Shown: positions 11,625-24,272, numbered from the stretch's first letter. The stretch is 49,183 nucleotides of DNA from Darksidea phi (GCA_030770425.1 JASJFT010000285.1:1-49183), one strand, 5' to 3'. Notes: generated from the letters alone by a model not told the origin. Translations and numbers: made by a program.

Positions 11625-12765
11625 CTAGTAATCGTAGCGGTAGCAAAGCGTGGTGGACTTGGTGTTGATGATATCCCTGACCGCAACATCCGGTCGGAGG
11701 CCCTCGACGTAGATCATCGTGTCCATGGTGAGCCGGTTACCGAACTTATCCACTCCGTTCACACCAGCAGCAGTGATGCGAGCGGGATCAGCGTTTTGCC
11801 AGATGCGGTAGTTATGGTCGATGAACAGGTGGTGGAGCCAGAATACTGGGTCGCCAGGGGAGGCATAGACGTCGGCCATGACAGCTCCAATGCCATTGTG
11901 ACCATAGGCGTGGGCACCTCCCTCGGCACACGCTGCCATATCCTTGTAGGTCGGGTATACGGCGGAGTTGTGGCAGGCGTTGACCCAGTCCTTGCTGGTG
12001 TTCTGGGTCAGGGCGGCGTCGCCTTTTCGCTGAAGACAGTGAGGAGTATTGGTGGACGTGCCGGGACCGAGGTTAAGTGGAACATTTGCGAATTGCTACC
12101 GATTGTTAGCTTCCTAGTGCATCGAGTTGCTCAAGAGGAAAGAGGCTTACCCCATTCGGCACACATCCTCCATTGACGTTGGCGAGTGCACCGAAATATT
12201 GCGCCGAGAAGACGGATGACTGGGAGAATCGGCCAGAATACCTGGTCTCGTCCCACCACGGCATCTCGCGGTTGAAGCCGCACTCGGACCGCAAAAGTTG
12301 CTCAAACGTCCACACGAAGTATCGGTGCCAGAGCAAGAACTTGGCGTTCGAGTGAACGTTGGGCGTAAGTTTCTGGTGCAGGGCTACGAGGTCGTCATAT
12401 CTGGTCTTGGCTCCCGGATATTTTCCTGAGCTGCCCCTGTTCTGCAAACACCTAATGGCGCTGACGAAGGCCTGTTTGTCGTCGGGGGAGTACGAGTCCC
12501 ATTCGATGCGGACACGAGGATTGGCGCACTCTCCAGCAGCGGCAGCGGCCGCTAAGACAGCCATCTTGGGTTGGTCGTCATCGTTCTTCGTCGTGTTCAC
12601 TAGAGTGGCGCCCTCTTTCACTTCCTGGAATGTGAGAGGTCGAACGAACGGATTTCCTTTGAATTCGGTGATGGGCATGGGAGCGAGCTGAGGTAGCTCT
12701 GGAATCGTGGCGGCCGACACCGTGCCACCGCACACAGCCAGAGCAGAGAGTAACGAAAGACGCAT
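11625..12765 (-). CDS. Secreted tyrosinase (type 3 copper, o-diphenol/monophenol oxidase)
   Basis: There are two exons, 12765-12151 and 12095-11625. The 55-bp intron (12150-12096) has donor GTAAGC, a GCTAAC branch site and a TAG acceptor, and gives a product of about 361 residues. Residues 1-18 are a signal peptide (MRLSLLSALAVCGGTVSA). The copper A site is visible as ALHQKL followed by NVHSNAKFLLWHRYF, and copper B as HAYGHN followed by DPVFWLHHLFIDHNYRIW. All expected histidines appear to be present. It is short and lacks the C-terminal latency domain of intracellular mushroom-type tyrosinases, as in short secreted fungal tyrosinases. It would oxidise phenols to quinones, as in melanin, phenolic detoxification or secondary metabolism. 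A flavin oxidoreductase with its own signal peptide is the convergent neighbour, which could supply or use phenolic substrates; that link is inference. Confidence 0.93.
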
Positions 12766-15080
12766 CGTTGCGGATGATTATCGCCGGATATGCGGTACCG
12801 CAAACGATTGGGTAATATTAATATTAAATAAATTTTTAAACGAAAGTGTGCAGAAGAAGGGATCTTCTGGAACGAGTCAATTCGGGAGGTGGTAGGTCTC
12901 CTACATATACAATGCTACCAGCGGCGTCTTACTCGGAAATACGGTCAATGGCATGATCCCCTATTCCAGTCGGCGTCGGTACGAGCTGGTGGCTCGTACC
13001 TACTGCTCGGTGCCGAACAAACAGAGAAAGGCTGGCTTCGGATCATCAGCAGTCGATATTGACGGCTGCATGAAGAGCCAATTAAACTCTGCATGTTGCG
13101 AGCCTAGCCCAGTTAGGGGGCTGGCTCTCGGCAGGGGTCTGGTCAGCTCAGCACTCTCACTACCGGATGTGGTTGGCGGGGGGGTGGTGGTGGTGAGAAT
13201 GTGCAGGGTGTGCAGCAACGGCGGCATGCGGGCCAATACAATACGAGCACCGTGTCACCGGGCTGATTTTTTTTGCAGTTGTTTTATGTAGGCATTAGCC
13301 CTGTTGATATTGCCGTGGACGAATGGCGAGTGCGCCATCGGCGAACGCGGGTATGACACGTTGTACCTAAGAATAATACATTTGCGGGGGCGCGATCATG
13401 GTATCGATTGAAGGAATTGGCGCTGGTGGAGGGCTGAGGGCTGGAAATCGGGTACATGAGATTAAAGTTGAAGCGACATGTAACGGCGCTAGCATCGACT
13501 CGGATTCTGCCTGTCTCACATTGGTGCAAGTACCGACGCCGTTCAGCCGGCTTTTCGGAACCTTGACTGCCCTATTGCCCATCGTCGTTCTGCACATTCT
13601 TCCATTCTTCCCTATAATCTCTCTTGGGCCTCACTATCTCGCGAGACACGTGCACGCGTTCCCTCCGGAAGACGGCCCAAGTCTCGTGTCACTATACGAG
13701 CCATTTAGCGACAGCCGTTGATCATCAGCCCGCATGACCCCTGGGCGTACATTAGCATTTACATAAAAGGAAAATGAACGAGGAAAAACGCCTTGACACG
13801 GCGTGGCTGATCTTGGTCCTTTCGATAGTTTCTCGGCACCCTTGCCCACGTTATCACCCCGTGCACCATTCCGCTCTTATCGAACTCCGATAGGAAACAT
13901 AGCGCGAATGTGTATATTTCCCGAATGTACTTCTGCATCTTCGTCTCGGCTCAATGCTTCTTATTTCAATGCCGTGTTGCTAGTCTTGTCAATATTGCAC
14001 CAATGCACACCCGCGGACTGCCATGGTGAGAATTCTGCGTGCTCTGATGATTCACGGTGAGAAAGCGCCGCGCAGTGACGTATGGCCGTGCGGTTGGCCG
14101 ATGTAACATCATCATCGCATCTATTTTCAGTGCGTCACCAGTCTAATGGCCAGTGCACCAACCTCGGTGCTTTTGAAGTAGCCCGAGTGGTAAAATCACG
14201 GAGTGACCTCTACTTCGTGTACCTTTTTGGTATTCGGAGCGGATTCTTACCAAATAATTGCTACTCTCTAGTTACCCATATCATAGGTATGCTTGGAATC
14301 GTCAGCTTAGTGCTTATACAGCTACGAACACACCATCGTCTAGCAGATGTTATTGCGATCCTTTTCAAAGGCATACACTTTAGAGATATCCACTTCCTCT
14401 CTGTTACCGTCATCGTTGGCACATTCCGAGTGTTCCGCTCCAAATGCACTCGCTTCAGAACATTTGGGCATGGATGGTTGGACCTCGGAGTCGGAGGATG
14501 CGCTAGCGGACGCTACGTCCCCACTGGACACCAATCGACATGCTTTGAAGGGGTCGCGGTTGGAACTTACCCTTCTCAAGATATTATAATGCAAGTAATA
14601 ATGCTCCTGAATGTGAAGATAGACGCGCAGGAGAAGGGAATCCGGAAAAGGCTACATCTTTTGGTTGGCACACTATTGAGCTCAAACGCGCGTTGGGTGT
14701 AAATGCAACCTATTAACCTCATGCGGTCCTCGAATGAAAATTTTCTTGATTGTGGTTTCTTTAAAGGTTCGGAGAAGTGGGTATATTTACCGTCCAACGC
14801 AGGGTGGCGGGGAATTCGCTGCTGAAACTGGAGGTTATACACACGGCTTTAACATGGGACATTTCTCTCAATGCCGAAAATAGCACCGCCCTAGCTTATG
14901 CAGAGTTTGTACCCTACTATCAGGAAAAAGCTCAAAATGAGTTTCGGTGCTTCTCGTGCCTGGCAGGACAATTTTACTGCTCATTTTTATTACCCTCCAT
15001 TATGTGCGCTAAGGTGTAGGAATTCCTTTTGACCTATGATAGGTAAAGAGGTACTATATTATCTCAAATGTGAAATATCC
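12766..15080. other. 2.3 kb without a recognised gene
   Basis: The proximal part should carry the tyrosinase promoter; an AT-rich stretch lies near 12816-12838. Open frames at 13398-13721 (+, ATG start, 107 codons, one hydrophobic stretch), 14082-14702 (+) and 14340-14594 (-) overlap one another or lack any family resemblance. I do not call any of them genes. The base composition is ordinary and CA/TG dinucleotides are common, so this stretch is not RIP-mutated to the degree seen after 27,000. Confidence 0.45.
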
Positions 15081-17621
15081 CTAGCCATGGCATACCTGAG
15101 ATAACTTCTCTTGCCAAACCCATTTTTCCTGAGCAGTTTCAAACCGAATCCTGATAAGAGTCAAGAAAGAATTGATATTCGGATAGTCCTCAGGGTTTAG
15201 CTCCTCTCGATAACGATGAAAGAGCTCCATATCAATTACTCCATTCCCAAACACATCCCCTACTCGCGTATCTTGTGGGTCTTCGTCGTCTTGAGCGCCT
15301 CTTTTATTCAGCACTCTCTTCTTTAGTTTCTGTTCCTGCTCACTTTCATCTTTCCATAGAACGGGCCGTTCTTGTGTCGCCTTTACTAATAGCGCATTTA
15401 CTTCAAGAGCTGGTACCGCACGTCCGTACCCCTTGTCCCTAGATAATGGTCCATCCAAATCCGTGTAGGAATTTGATAAATCATCCTGTGAGACATCCCC
15501 AGATTTTAAGACTTCGCCTAAAAGCCGATCAAAACCCATACCCCATTCTCGCCAACAGCCCTGGACCATGCAATATCCAAGCCGCCGGTATTGACATGTT
15601 AAGAGTAAGTACGGTCTAATATTAAACCCTGGAGATTCAAAGAAGGACCAGCTGAATGTACTTCGAAAGGAACCAGGGTCACAAATGCGCTCCGTAGCAT
15701 ATTGTCCGGCGCTATATCATCCCAGTATACTTGTACTTCCACTGTCGCCTGGATCTGGAGGCAATCTGCTCCCTTTCTTATGGAGTCCGTCTCGATTTCT
15801 GCCATGGATCCAAAAAGTTCCGCTTCCCAGTTGTTACGTCCAGAAATCTTGGTTATCATGGTTCCCATCATGGGTCCTTTCAGTTGAACAACGCCACTAT
15901 GTATAGCGCCGTAGGGGTTTAACGAGGTCGAAAGTTGTGTGCTGGCACTGACAACTTCTACCAAACTTTCGCTGACTGTGTTATCCTCAGCCGGAATAAT
16001 AGTACTATTTACCGAAGCCCATGACCAAGAGGGAGCAGCATAGGAATGATGTCGCGCAGGGTTGGGATCTTCAGTTCGCCGTAGAAGCTCTCGACTAAGC
16101 CGGTGAGACCAGAGGCCAGCAAGATATGTTATTCCGTTCCAACCTGAGCCCAAATCAGACGCCAAACCAGCCACAGCGATGAGTTTGTCGGAAAAATGCG
16201 CTAGTTTCATTCCAGAATAAGAGCGGACAATTTCGTGCCATGTTTCCAAACCGGAATGATGGTTCCCGGTATACATCTTGTCCCACTTCTTGCGTAAAGA
16301 AGCCAAATGCAACCCACTTATTGAGTTTATGTTTATTTCTGGGTTTGCATCCGTCGAGTTTCCATGTATTGTTGGGAACACTTCGCTTCCGACTAGCTCT
16401 TTACACATCCAATACTACTCTTTCTTTCCAAAAACTAATATTCTTGGTGATAAGAGCCATTCTTGCAATGCCCATGCTCTGCTTAGAAGGATAGATTCAC
16501 TGTCAAGACGTGAATCCAAAAAAATGCGGTAAGACGATGCAACGCTTCAGATCAGCATCCCGGCCAATTTTGAGAGTACATGGGACAATCGAGAACGGTG
16601 ATCGTGGATAGAAAAGCCCACAGGTCGAGTCCGGGGATGCAGCTGCCGCAAGGTTTAGATACGAATTTTTATAGACTTGCTGCATCCTGCCAGCTTCCTT
16701 CGCCCAGTCATCAGAATGGTTTTCCACGATACAGAGAGAGTCAATCCATAAATAGTGGATTTTGAGTTTCCTTGTTACTTCAATTGCGTCTCTGAATGTG
16801 TTCGGTAGCTGATTCCAAGGAATTTCTTTGAAGAATGCTTCATAGTTTTCCCTGAGCAGCTGTATTGGAACTGCTTTACCCCAGCAATGGCTAAGTGTGA
16901 TGTATTTCAGACCAGAGCATCCTAGATTGCGTCTCTCACAGAGTCGAACACCGGAATTGTTGCTGGCTTCCACGCGAATTACTCTTGTTGGACATCGATT
17001 TAGAGGAACAATTTTCGTATGAGCTTGACATGACGCACGTAGGTCCATGCATTGCTTGACCCAGTTCTCAACTTGATTCCAGCTCTCTTCGCTTCGTGTA
17101 TGTGCTGAGCGGAGTGCTTCCATTTTTTCAATACCTAATTTTATTATGAGACGTTGCATCAGAGACCAGCCAAATGTGCATCACAAACTTAAAGCATCCT
17201 CAAAGGTCAGATCAATATAGGCTAGACCAACATGCTGACTTTCACCAAAGAGCAAAACTGAGATCCCATAACCTTTGTAATACCTTGTTTCGGGCATGAG
17301 CGGGTTTGTGGTTTTGATATATTCTGCTGGAACCCCTTTTTCGCGCATATTCTCCAGCAATAGAGCGCAGAAATGACAATGGTTTGTAGCCGACTGTATC
17401 AAGTCTGCAGAGTTGTGGAAACGGCGTGTTTTCTCTGTCAGCCCCGTGGTCGCATGAGAAAGGAGTCGTTCGCAGACAGAGCAGAGCACATTGAAATCGA
17501 TCGTAGCAACCGCGGAATGGAGTTTAGACAAGGCTGTTGCTGTAATTTACTTAGGCTTCTTGCTCACGTTAGTGGTCTCTTGTATGAGAGACCTCTTCCG
17601 TTTGTTTGTGTCCGAAGCCAT
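15081..17621 (-). pseudogene. Broken HET-domain (heterokaryon incompatibility) gene
   Basis: Four same-strand open pieces together spell a HET protein. The start is MASDTNKRKR at 17621, followed by a Cys-containing N-terminus (LCSVCERLL, HCHFC). The HET domain lies within 17159-16503: YITLSHCWG, LPNTFRDAI and YLWIDSLCIV, then SRAWALQEWLLSPRIL near 16476-16435, and a C-terminal part with YRRLG. HET domains trigger cell death when incompatible strains fuse. Lesions seen are an in-frame TAA at 17547-17549, TGA at 17181-17183, TAG at 16415-16417 where the family commonly has Gln before YW, a frameshift near a T7 run at about 16523, and another frameshift near 15610. The TAA and TAG would each come from a CA-to-TA change, the RIP preference. 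The TGA might instead lie in a 54-bp intron with a GTTTGT donor. No splicing model I tried removes the TAA, the TAG or the last frameshift. Confidence 0.82.
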
Positions 17622-18244
17622 GATAGGGTCAGGAGGCCACAATGAACCGAGGGAAAGAAGGAACAACGTATGAGGCTTTAGAGGCAATCCGGAGTGAACG
17701 TATCTGGGTCTAAGTACAGACTCCAAAGTAAGATCAACGCTAGCTTCAGATGGAGCGGAAAGCTGGTATTGTAGCAATGCTGAATTCCGGTGTCAATTTC
17801 TCGGGCCCCATCTCGCTACAGCTAATGGCAAGCCTCCTCGCTTTCAGCTAACATAGCCGCTAACAGCGATTTGTTTCCATAAAGCGAGGCAGCCTCACCG
17901 GAAGTGTGCCTCGGCTGGCGACCATGCCCAAAAGCGAGCCCACTAAACCTAGGGGGAATTTCCCGTCAACAACATTACGGGAGGAACAAAGAGTCAGCGT
18001 CAATTTTAACTTCCATGTTACCTAGAAATTCCGATACGAAAAGCACGCTCGCTGTTTGGGTTGCTGTGTAGCTGGTTATGCGCGCTGCGTAGTGGGCGTC
18101 CCTGCGCTGATCACCTAAACGGGAAAAGCATATGCCAAGAATTCGTGGCAACCCCGCTTTCTCGCGTTCTCAGGAGAAAGCCGAGAGGCGTGACACCAAC
18201 CACGATAACCTAAGGAAACTCATGATTACAGTTCGAAACCAACC
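17622..18244. promoter_or_regulatory. Region between HET pseudogene and MetAP2 gene
   Basis: About 620 bp separates the divergent start codons. It has ordinary composition and no coding frame that I recognise. It presumably contains the aminopeptidase promoter and the remnant promoter of the HET gene. Confidence 0.45.
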
Positions 18245-19845
18245 ATGGGATCTAGGACACCAGATGATCATCGTCAAGGGCCAAATGGTATGAGGAAGGG
18301 GTGTGGGCCATTCGTTATCGGCTATTCTGACGCCTCGAGCAGAGTCACCGATACAGGCTGCAATTGCTACCATCAATCCCCCGAAGCCAGCCGCAGCAAG
18401 TGGACTCATTCAGGGTGCGCTCGAAGGGCAGGATGAAGATGGGGACGATGACGATGACGACAAAACTAGAACTGACCTAAAGTCTGATGGTCAGCCCAGC
18501 ATCAGTGAGCCAAGCTTAATCAGTCAATACATACTTAAAGCTAACCCCAGGAGGCATCAAGAAGAAAAGAAAGAGGACCAAGTCAAAGAAAAAGAAGACA
18601 ACAGGTGGGCAGCAGACGACTCCTCCGAGAGTTGCGCTCGCCAGCCTCTTCCCCAACCAGCCATATCCGGAGGGCGAGATTGTCGAATATGCCACCAATA
18701 ATGACAACCTTGAGCGCACCACGGCCGAAGAACTTCGTCATCTATCTGCTGTGGACAACATGGACGATGAGTTTTTGAATGACTATCGCAAAGCTGCCGA
18801 AGTCCATCGCCAAGTCCGCCAGTATGCGCAGACAATCGCAAAGCCCGGCATTTCCATGAGCCAGCTTGCCCAAGAAATTGAGGATGGTGTTCGAGCACTC
18901 ACCGGCCATCAAGGTATTGAGACTGGTGACGCTCTCAAAGCCGGCATGGGGTTCCCGACAGGGCTCTGCTTGAACAATGTAGCGGCTCACTGGACTCCCA
19001 ATCCTGGAGCCAAGGAAGTCATCCTCCAGTATGACGACGTCCTGAAAGTGGATTTCGGAGTCCATGTCAGCGGCCGGATTGTGGATAGCGCTTTTACTGT
19101 AGCTTTCAATCCGGCCTACGATAACCTGCTCGCAGCTGTGAAGGCAGCCACCAATACTGGGATCAAGGTAAATAACAAGGTCTACGCGCCATCTCAAATG
19201 CTAAATAATTGTTTAGGAAGCTGGCATCGATGCCAGGATCGATCATATCAGTGAGGCGATCCAAGAAGTGATGGAGAGCTACGAAGTCGAGCTCAACCGA
19301 AAGATTATCTCCGTCAAATCGATCCAGAACATCACCGGCCACAACATCTTGCGCTACAAAATTCATGGCGAAAAACAAGTTCCCTTCGTCAAAACTCGAA
19401 CCAATCAACGCATGGAAGAAGGTGATGTGTTCGCAATCGAGACTTTCGGCAGCACTGGAAAAGGTTATCTCAGGGATGACATAGGAGTCTACGGCTACGG
19501 ACGAAATGAGCATGTTCGCGCTACTGCTCTTCACCATGCATCCGCAAAGTCGCTGCTGAAGACTATCGATGAGAACTTCGGCACCTTGGTCTTCTCGCGA
19601 CGTTACCTCGAACACATGGGAGCAAAAAACTACCATCTTGGTATGAAATCGCTGATCTCGAATGGCATTGTTGAGTGTTATGCACCACTAGTTGATGTTC
19701 CTGGATCTTATGTCGCGCAGTTTGAGCACGTGAGTAAGATCAGCAAGTTAGAAACTGCGGAATATGCTAACCCAAGCTTCTCAAACAGACTGTCCTGCTC
19801 CGACCCAATTGCAAGGAAGTGATCTCTCGAGGAGACGATTACTAA
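18245..19845 (+). CDS. MAP2: Methionine aminopeptidase type 2 (MetAP2)
   Basis: Five exons are inferred: 18245-18287, 18343-18504, 18551-19167, 19217-19729 and 19789-19845, giving about 463 residues. The start [14 protein letters not shown] and the terminal SRGDDY are family-typical. After an acidic run ([12 protein letters not shown]) and a Lys-rich block ([13 protein letters not shown]) the catalytic domain begins at [15 protein letters not shown]. The five metal ligands are in place: the two Asp in KVDFGVH and GRIVDSAFT, His in ITGHNI (about 313), Glu in [11 protein letters not shown] (about 347) and Glu in AQFEHTV (about 443). AAHWTPN carries the substrate-binding His. It removes initiator Met from nascent chains in the cytosol, using ribosome-proximal charged N-terminal blocks. 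Donor choice at 18490 or 18505 is uncertain; 18505 has the stronger GTGAGC. The segment [11 protein letters not shown] differs from the commonest fungal form and suggests the second-paralogue type. Confidence 0.94.
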
Positions 19846-20514
19846 GGAGAGGTTTGAAATCTGGGACCAAATTGATATGGGGAAGGAGTACTGGCTGAGT
19901 TTTGTTTATTTGTCTTCGTGACTTCAACAGTCATAGAAAATATCTTTGCCACGGTAATTCAACATACCTAAATTATAAATTTAACGGCATGTGTAGTGTC
20001 GATGACGCCTTGCCGTCGGAAACAATGATGCTATCCTCCTTACAAGCTTATTATGCTTATCGATCCAGCACTCACGCCCTCTTTTATTCTCTTCTACCTT
20101 TTTTAACAGCGTACAAACAACCTAGGCATTCTCCCGGAGAAACTCGCTAGCTACCCTTTCTTAGCTACTTTCCCATAGCCTCCTTGTTCATCAAAAACTT
20201 CTCCTTCCCTTTTATACTCTAGGTAGACGAACTTATAGGGGCGTCAGTCGTCCAAGTCACAAGACTCTTGGCGCTCTTGTCGCGCTTCGCGTCGAAGGGC
20301 AGCACGCGGCGGAAGCTGTGCGTTTCGGGAGTGAAGAAATGTTGGCTAGAGGACACAATACAGATAGAAGCGGCAAGAAAGAGAAAGGCGATTTGAAGCG
20401 GCAGACATGTCCTGTACTAGGCACTGGTTGTTGGTCCACTGAAACGCGCATCTTTGTAACTTCGTGGGTTCTAAGACTCATACTTGGACTGTGGTGTCTT
20501 CTTGCTTAAAGTAG
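19846..20514. other. Intergenic region between two convergent genes
   Basis: This 670-bp interval separates the aminopeptidase stop from the stop of the minus-strand regulator-like gene. It contains only short open frames without family resemblance (for example 19902-20150 on plus). No repeat or RNA gene is seen. Confidence 0.5.
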
Positions 20515-22115
20515 CTAAAGGTCCTCTTCCTCCACAACCTCAGTAATCGGGGTAACGTTGCCGGTCGGTAGCTGCAATATGCTCAAAACCTCTTCCCGAA
20601 TGCCGTCATCGCACCCTGCAAATACACATTCAACCCATAAAACATTCTTAACAATCTGCACAAGCTCGTCCCATTCTCGGATTTGCAATCCACTCATTAT
20701 TACGGCGAGAATGAAAACAAACTGGCTCCGCTCTTGTGGATCGTGTGTTTCGATTGCAGCAAAATAAACGGTCCACGCTAATAGGGGTTTGAGCGCGCCC
20801 CACTCGACCATGTGGCTGTGTAGGACCGAGAGCAGATTTCGCGAGACGTTGAACGTCCACACGGGACTGGCGCCAAGCCGTCGCCAAACAGGGGCGAGAA
20901 ATAGCATAGTGCCAAGCCGACAGACTTCTTCGATGATGTTGCCTCGTTCGCTGCCACGGTTAAGTGGTCGTATAGCAAGGAGACGAACCATAGTAGGCTC
21001 CATCCAGGATCCTGTGGTTGCAGCACCTTCTAGCTCTTTCTCGGTGAAGCCGCGGTCCAATGAAATGAGCTGAGCAACATCGTCAAATATCGATATCCAA
21101 TCGAGCTCGACAGGAAGTTGTTGTTTCCATTGTAGAGAGATGGCACTGAACGGACGCGGAGAACTTGGTGGTGACCTAGAATCGGCTTTCCATTTACGTG
21201 GTAAAGGCAGAATCGAAGGTACATCTTGCGAGAACGAGCCGACCAGATCGGACCTACCCGAAATGTTAGATCGGCGTCCAAAGGGCTTAAAACTGAGCAG
21301 CATGAGAAGGAGACTAGCGTGCCATGATACAGTGATACGAAGTTCTTCATTCGTGATTTTGTCAACACCACCCTTCATCTGAAGGATTCTTGCCATCGCG
21401 TTGCGATGGTGCTCCCAGCCTGCGAAGGCTCCGAGAATGTACTGCGCGCGGGTCAGTCACGGCCGTCACTATTGCAGTGTTCGGATTTTACATGATGACA
21501 CATAAAAGAAGCAATAGAACCAAGTAGCTCATCGCTATCATGTTGCTTCGGATCTTTCATCTTCTCACTCATTAAACGAAGAGCAGCGTTCTGATGGGAC
21601 AAGCTAAGCGCGTCATCTTGCTGGACAAAAGCACCAGTAAGCTCTTTCAGCATGTATAGACGTGCGTTTGCAAGGACGTTGTAGAACGCCGCCTGGTCGG
21701 CGAGCCCAACCGGCCACCATGCGCCCCTCAGTTGCCGAGAGTGAGCACTATTGTTTCGGAAAACTAGAAATTCAGCAAAGCAAACGACGGGGGGTGTAAA
21801 GTCGGCGCAGCGCCTCGGGCGTAGCTTACTGAATGCAACGAGACCGCGTGAGGTGTCATCCAAATCTACGGGATACGGGCTGAACGGGTCGACCTCCCCA
21901 CCACCAAGCCAGTCAATGGCAGAAGGACTTGCAGCTGGCTTTCGAAACTCCAGTACAACTTCAGTTCTCCCACGCCTCGTCTTTGGTTTTCTCCGGGCCC
22001 TGCCCACCTCCCTCATCGCCAGCCGCCGAATACGAAGCTGCGTTTCCTCATTCTTAAGTTCGTCGGGATGAGAGAGGTTCACGAAATTGAAGATTGGTTT
22101 TGCTGAGCGATCCAT
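20515..22115 (-). CDS. Fungal regulator-like protein of the Fungal_trans_2 type, no zinc cluster
   Basis: There are two exons, 22115-21492 and 21441-20515. The 50-bp intron (21491-21442) has a GTAAAA donor and a CAG acceptor and splices MCHH to YILGAFAGWEHHRNA, giving about 516 residues. The start FNFVNLSHPDELK followed by a basic patch (RRLAMREVGRARRKPKTRR) is typical of a large ascomycete group often annotated as tachykinin-family or Fungal_trans_2 proteins. In that group the helical middle-homology region remains but the Zn2Cys6 DNA-binding cluster is absent. I see no CxxC-type cluster at the N-terminus here either. Exon 2 carries the helical region (GWEHHRNAMARILQMKGGVDKI onward) and an acidic end (EVVEEEDL). 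A nuclear regulatory role is inferred from the family; targets are unknown. Confidence 0.85.
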
Positions 22116-24272
22116 GATGCGCTCTTTGCCGTATTATCTTGGTCCGTGAGCTCATGGCGTAACAACAATTGATATAGCAAGACTATTTGAGCTCCTGGCT
22201 GACAATGCGCACTTCGTAAGTCTCCTGTCGATATTTGGAGCTTGGAGGCTGAAAAATTCACGGATCACAGTCTTGGCAATACGTCATCGCCTCAAGCAGA
22301 CCATGTTGACATGCAAGACGGACGAATCCTTGGCCGGAACAAATCTAATTAGTTATATGGTAGTTTGAGGTGGCGGTCGGGCGTATGGTTGCAGAGCGAA
22401 GTTCTGGCCTTGGGGTTGGAAACCATTACTAACGACCTTTCAAATTAGTAAGCTTGTTGCGCGAGTAGCACGATTCCCGATGGCCATCCGAGCCTAAATG
22501 AGACACAGAAACCAAGAGGATACGGATGATTTCGATCGAATTTGATGAGAAATCTGAAAATTTGAAATATATCCACCCCTCCATGCGACAGTCTCCGTGG
22601 TTAGCTCGCATATGCACTTCTTGGCGCGCTTACGCGGATGAGGATTAGTGCCACTCGCTAGCCTGCCCATAAATTTTCGCGCAGAGCCAAACTTCCTGCT
22701 CTCTTTAACGCATCCATCAGACAGTTCAACCCCCAGCTCACTAGCTTCTTTACGTTTTGTATCGATGCGACTTCGAGGTTTTCATTGGGAGGTTGCGATA
22801 TAGCGATGCGGAGAGGGATCCGCTGCTCCATTAGAGCTGGCCGCGCATTATCTTAGTTGCGCGGGCGGTGTCATAGGAGCCGTACATTCAATTGACCATG
22901 CAAGTATCTTCGTATGGTTGTACTTTCCAGACATACTAGGACACATTCCTCCTTCTCGCTACATTCTATCGGTACGCAAACTCGGCTTTGCACTGTGATC
23001 CTTCCAGCCGGACTAGAAAATTGGGCGAAAACCAGGACATGACCTACCTCCTGGACCCAGTCGGCTCTTTAGTCTCCCTCAACACGAAGAAATTGGGTTC
23101 AATATCCGTATAGAGTCATTAGCAAACCATCATAGAGATTCTCCACTGGATACCCAATGTCCCAAGCCCTCAGCCATCTTATGCCACACGTTCACCGGTG
23201 CACATCCCCTCGGGACAATTCAGACACTAGGATGTCTTTCCCTAACTATCTTTGTCTAGAGTCTGGTATCCTATGAATATTTTACCGCCAACTCTCAATT
23301 GATCACCTCGTGTGCAGGCCTGTCCGCGCGATAAGCTCTCGGCACCATTTCTCTCGTAGGGTTGAACTTCCAAGCGGATTCCATTTCCCTTTCTCTAGTC
23401 TTCCGAGCCGCTCTAGTTGGTGGCCTGCATAATTTACCAGTTATCGCATTCGATGACACTGCCTCGGAAGTAGCGTGATGGGATCCGACATCCGCCTAGA
23501 GAGCATCGATCGTTATGCCCTCGCAGAACGAGTTCGATTTCTTTAAACAGATGAATATGCTACTTAGGTGCGGTGGAGCTTGCCTCAGGTCTAGGGATTA
23601 AGCCAGGGTGTGTGATGTACTTGGGGGTACACCCGCCTTCCACGCTACACTCAAAGCGGCAAGAGCAACGACTCAACATTTAAACACGCGTTGCCAGCGA
23701 CATCCTTCTTCAACCTACATCAACTTTACGAATACCACTCTTCTTATTCTAACATACGAGAGAACCTACTCACGATCGTCAAAGCTGCGCACTGTACGAT
23801 GAAGGGTGGCGCGCATTATGAGGTGTTCAGTTAAAGCAGAGGCGGCTTCGCTCAATACCTCCGTCAAACTGTAAGTGGGCTCGCATTCACATCCCGCATA
23901 TCTAAAACCTCGACAATGGCGCTCAATTCCGAGAGCTTTCTCGAATCTGCAGTCACAGTACACTCCCCGCCTTCAACTAGATGGAGGAGGACAGTCCAGA
24001 AGGGAAAAGCGCGGAGCTAACTACTACATCAGAGGAATATTGAAGTCGAATTCTTTAGCACATGAATCCAACGATTCTCCACTCGTAGCACCATGAGTCG
24101 CATTGTCGATTAACTCGTTGTGTACCTTTAGCTTGTGCGAAAGCTTCGCCGGAAGCCCGACTTGGCCATACTGCCTGTGGAACACCACTCCAAGTTACCC
24201 AATCTTCTATATCCTCTCCATGCATTATAGAATCGTATAGGAATATGCAATCGCCCAGGAATAAATACTTAC
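22116..24272. other. Gene-poor transition zone, first part
   Basis: No intact gene is recognised. A plus-strand frame around 23281-23457 reads as a hydrophobic protein-like stretch broken by stops, which may be a relic, but I cannot name it. A PPGP tetrapeptide readable near 23050 is not supported by further cytochrome P450 motifs. CA and TG dinucleotides are frequent, so heavy RIP is not visible here. Confidence 0.4.

Noticed and set aside
14082..14702. 206-codon plus-strand open frame between the tyrosinase and HET loci
   Set aside because: It has no recognisable domain, its composition reads like antisense or random sequence, and it overlaps minus-strand frames of equal plausibility.
17140..17200. 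Intron instead of the TGA stop in the HET gene
   Set aside because: A 54-bp GTTTGT...TTAG intron is possible and would keep frame, but it does not rescue the gene because the TAA, the TAG and the 3' frameshift remain.
23030..23080. Possible cytochrome P450 start (PPGP)
   Set aside because: Only the tetrapeptide is readable. No heme-binding Cys motif, ExxR or membrane anchor follows in a consistent order.
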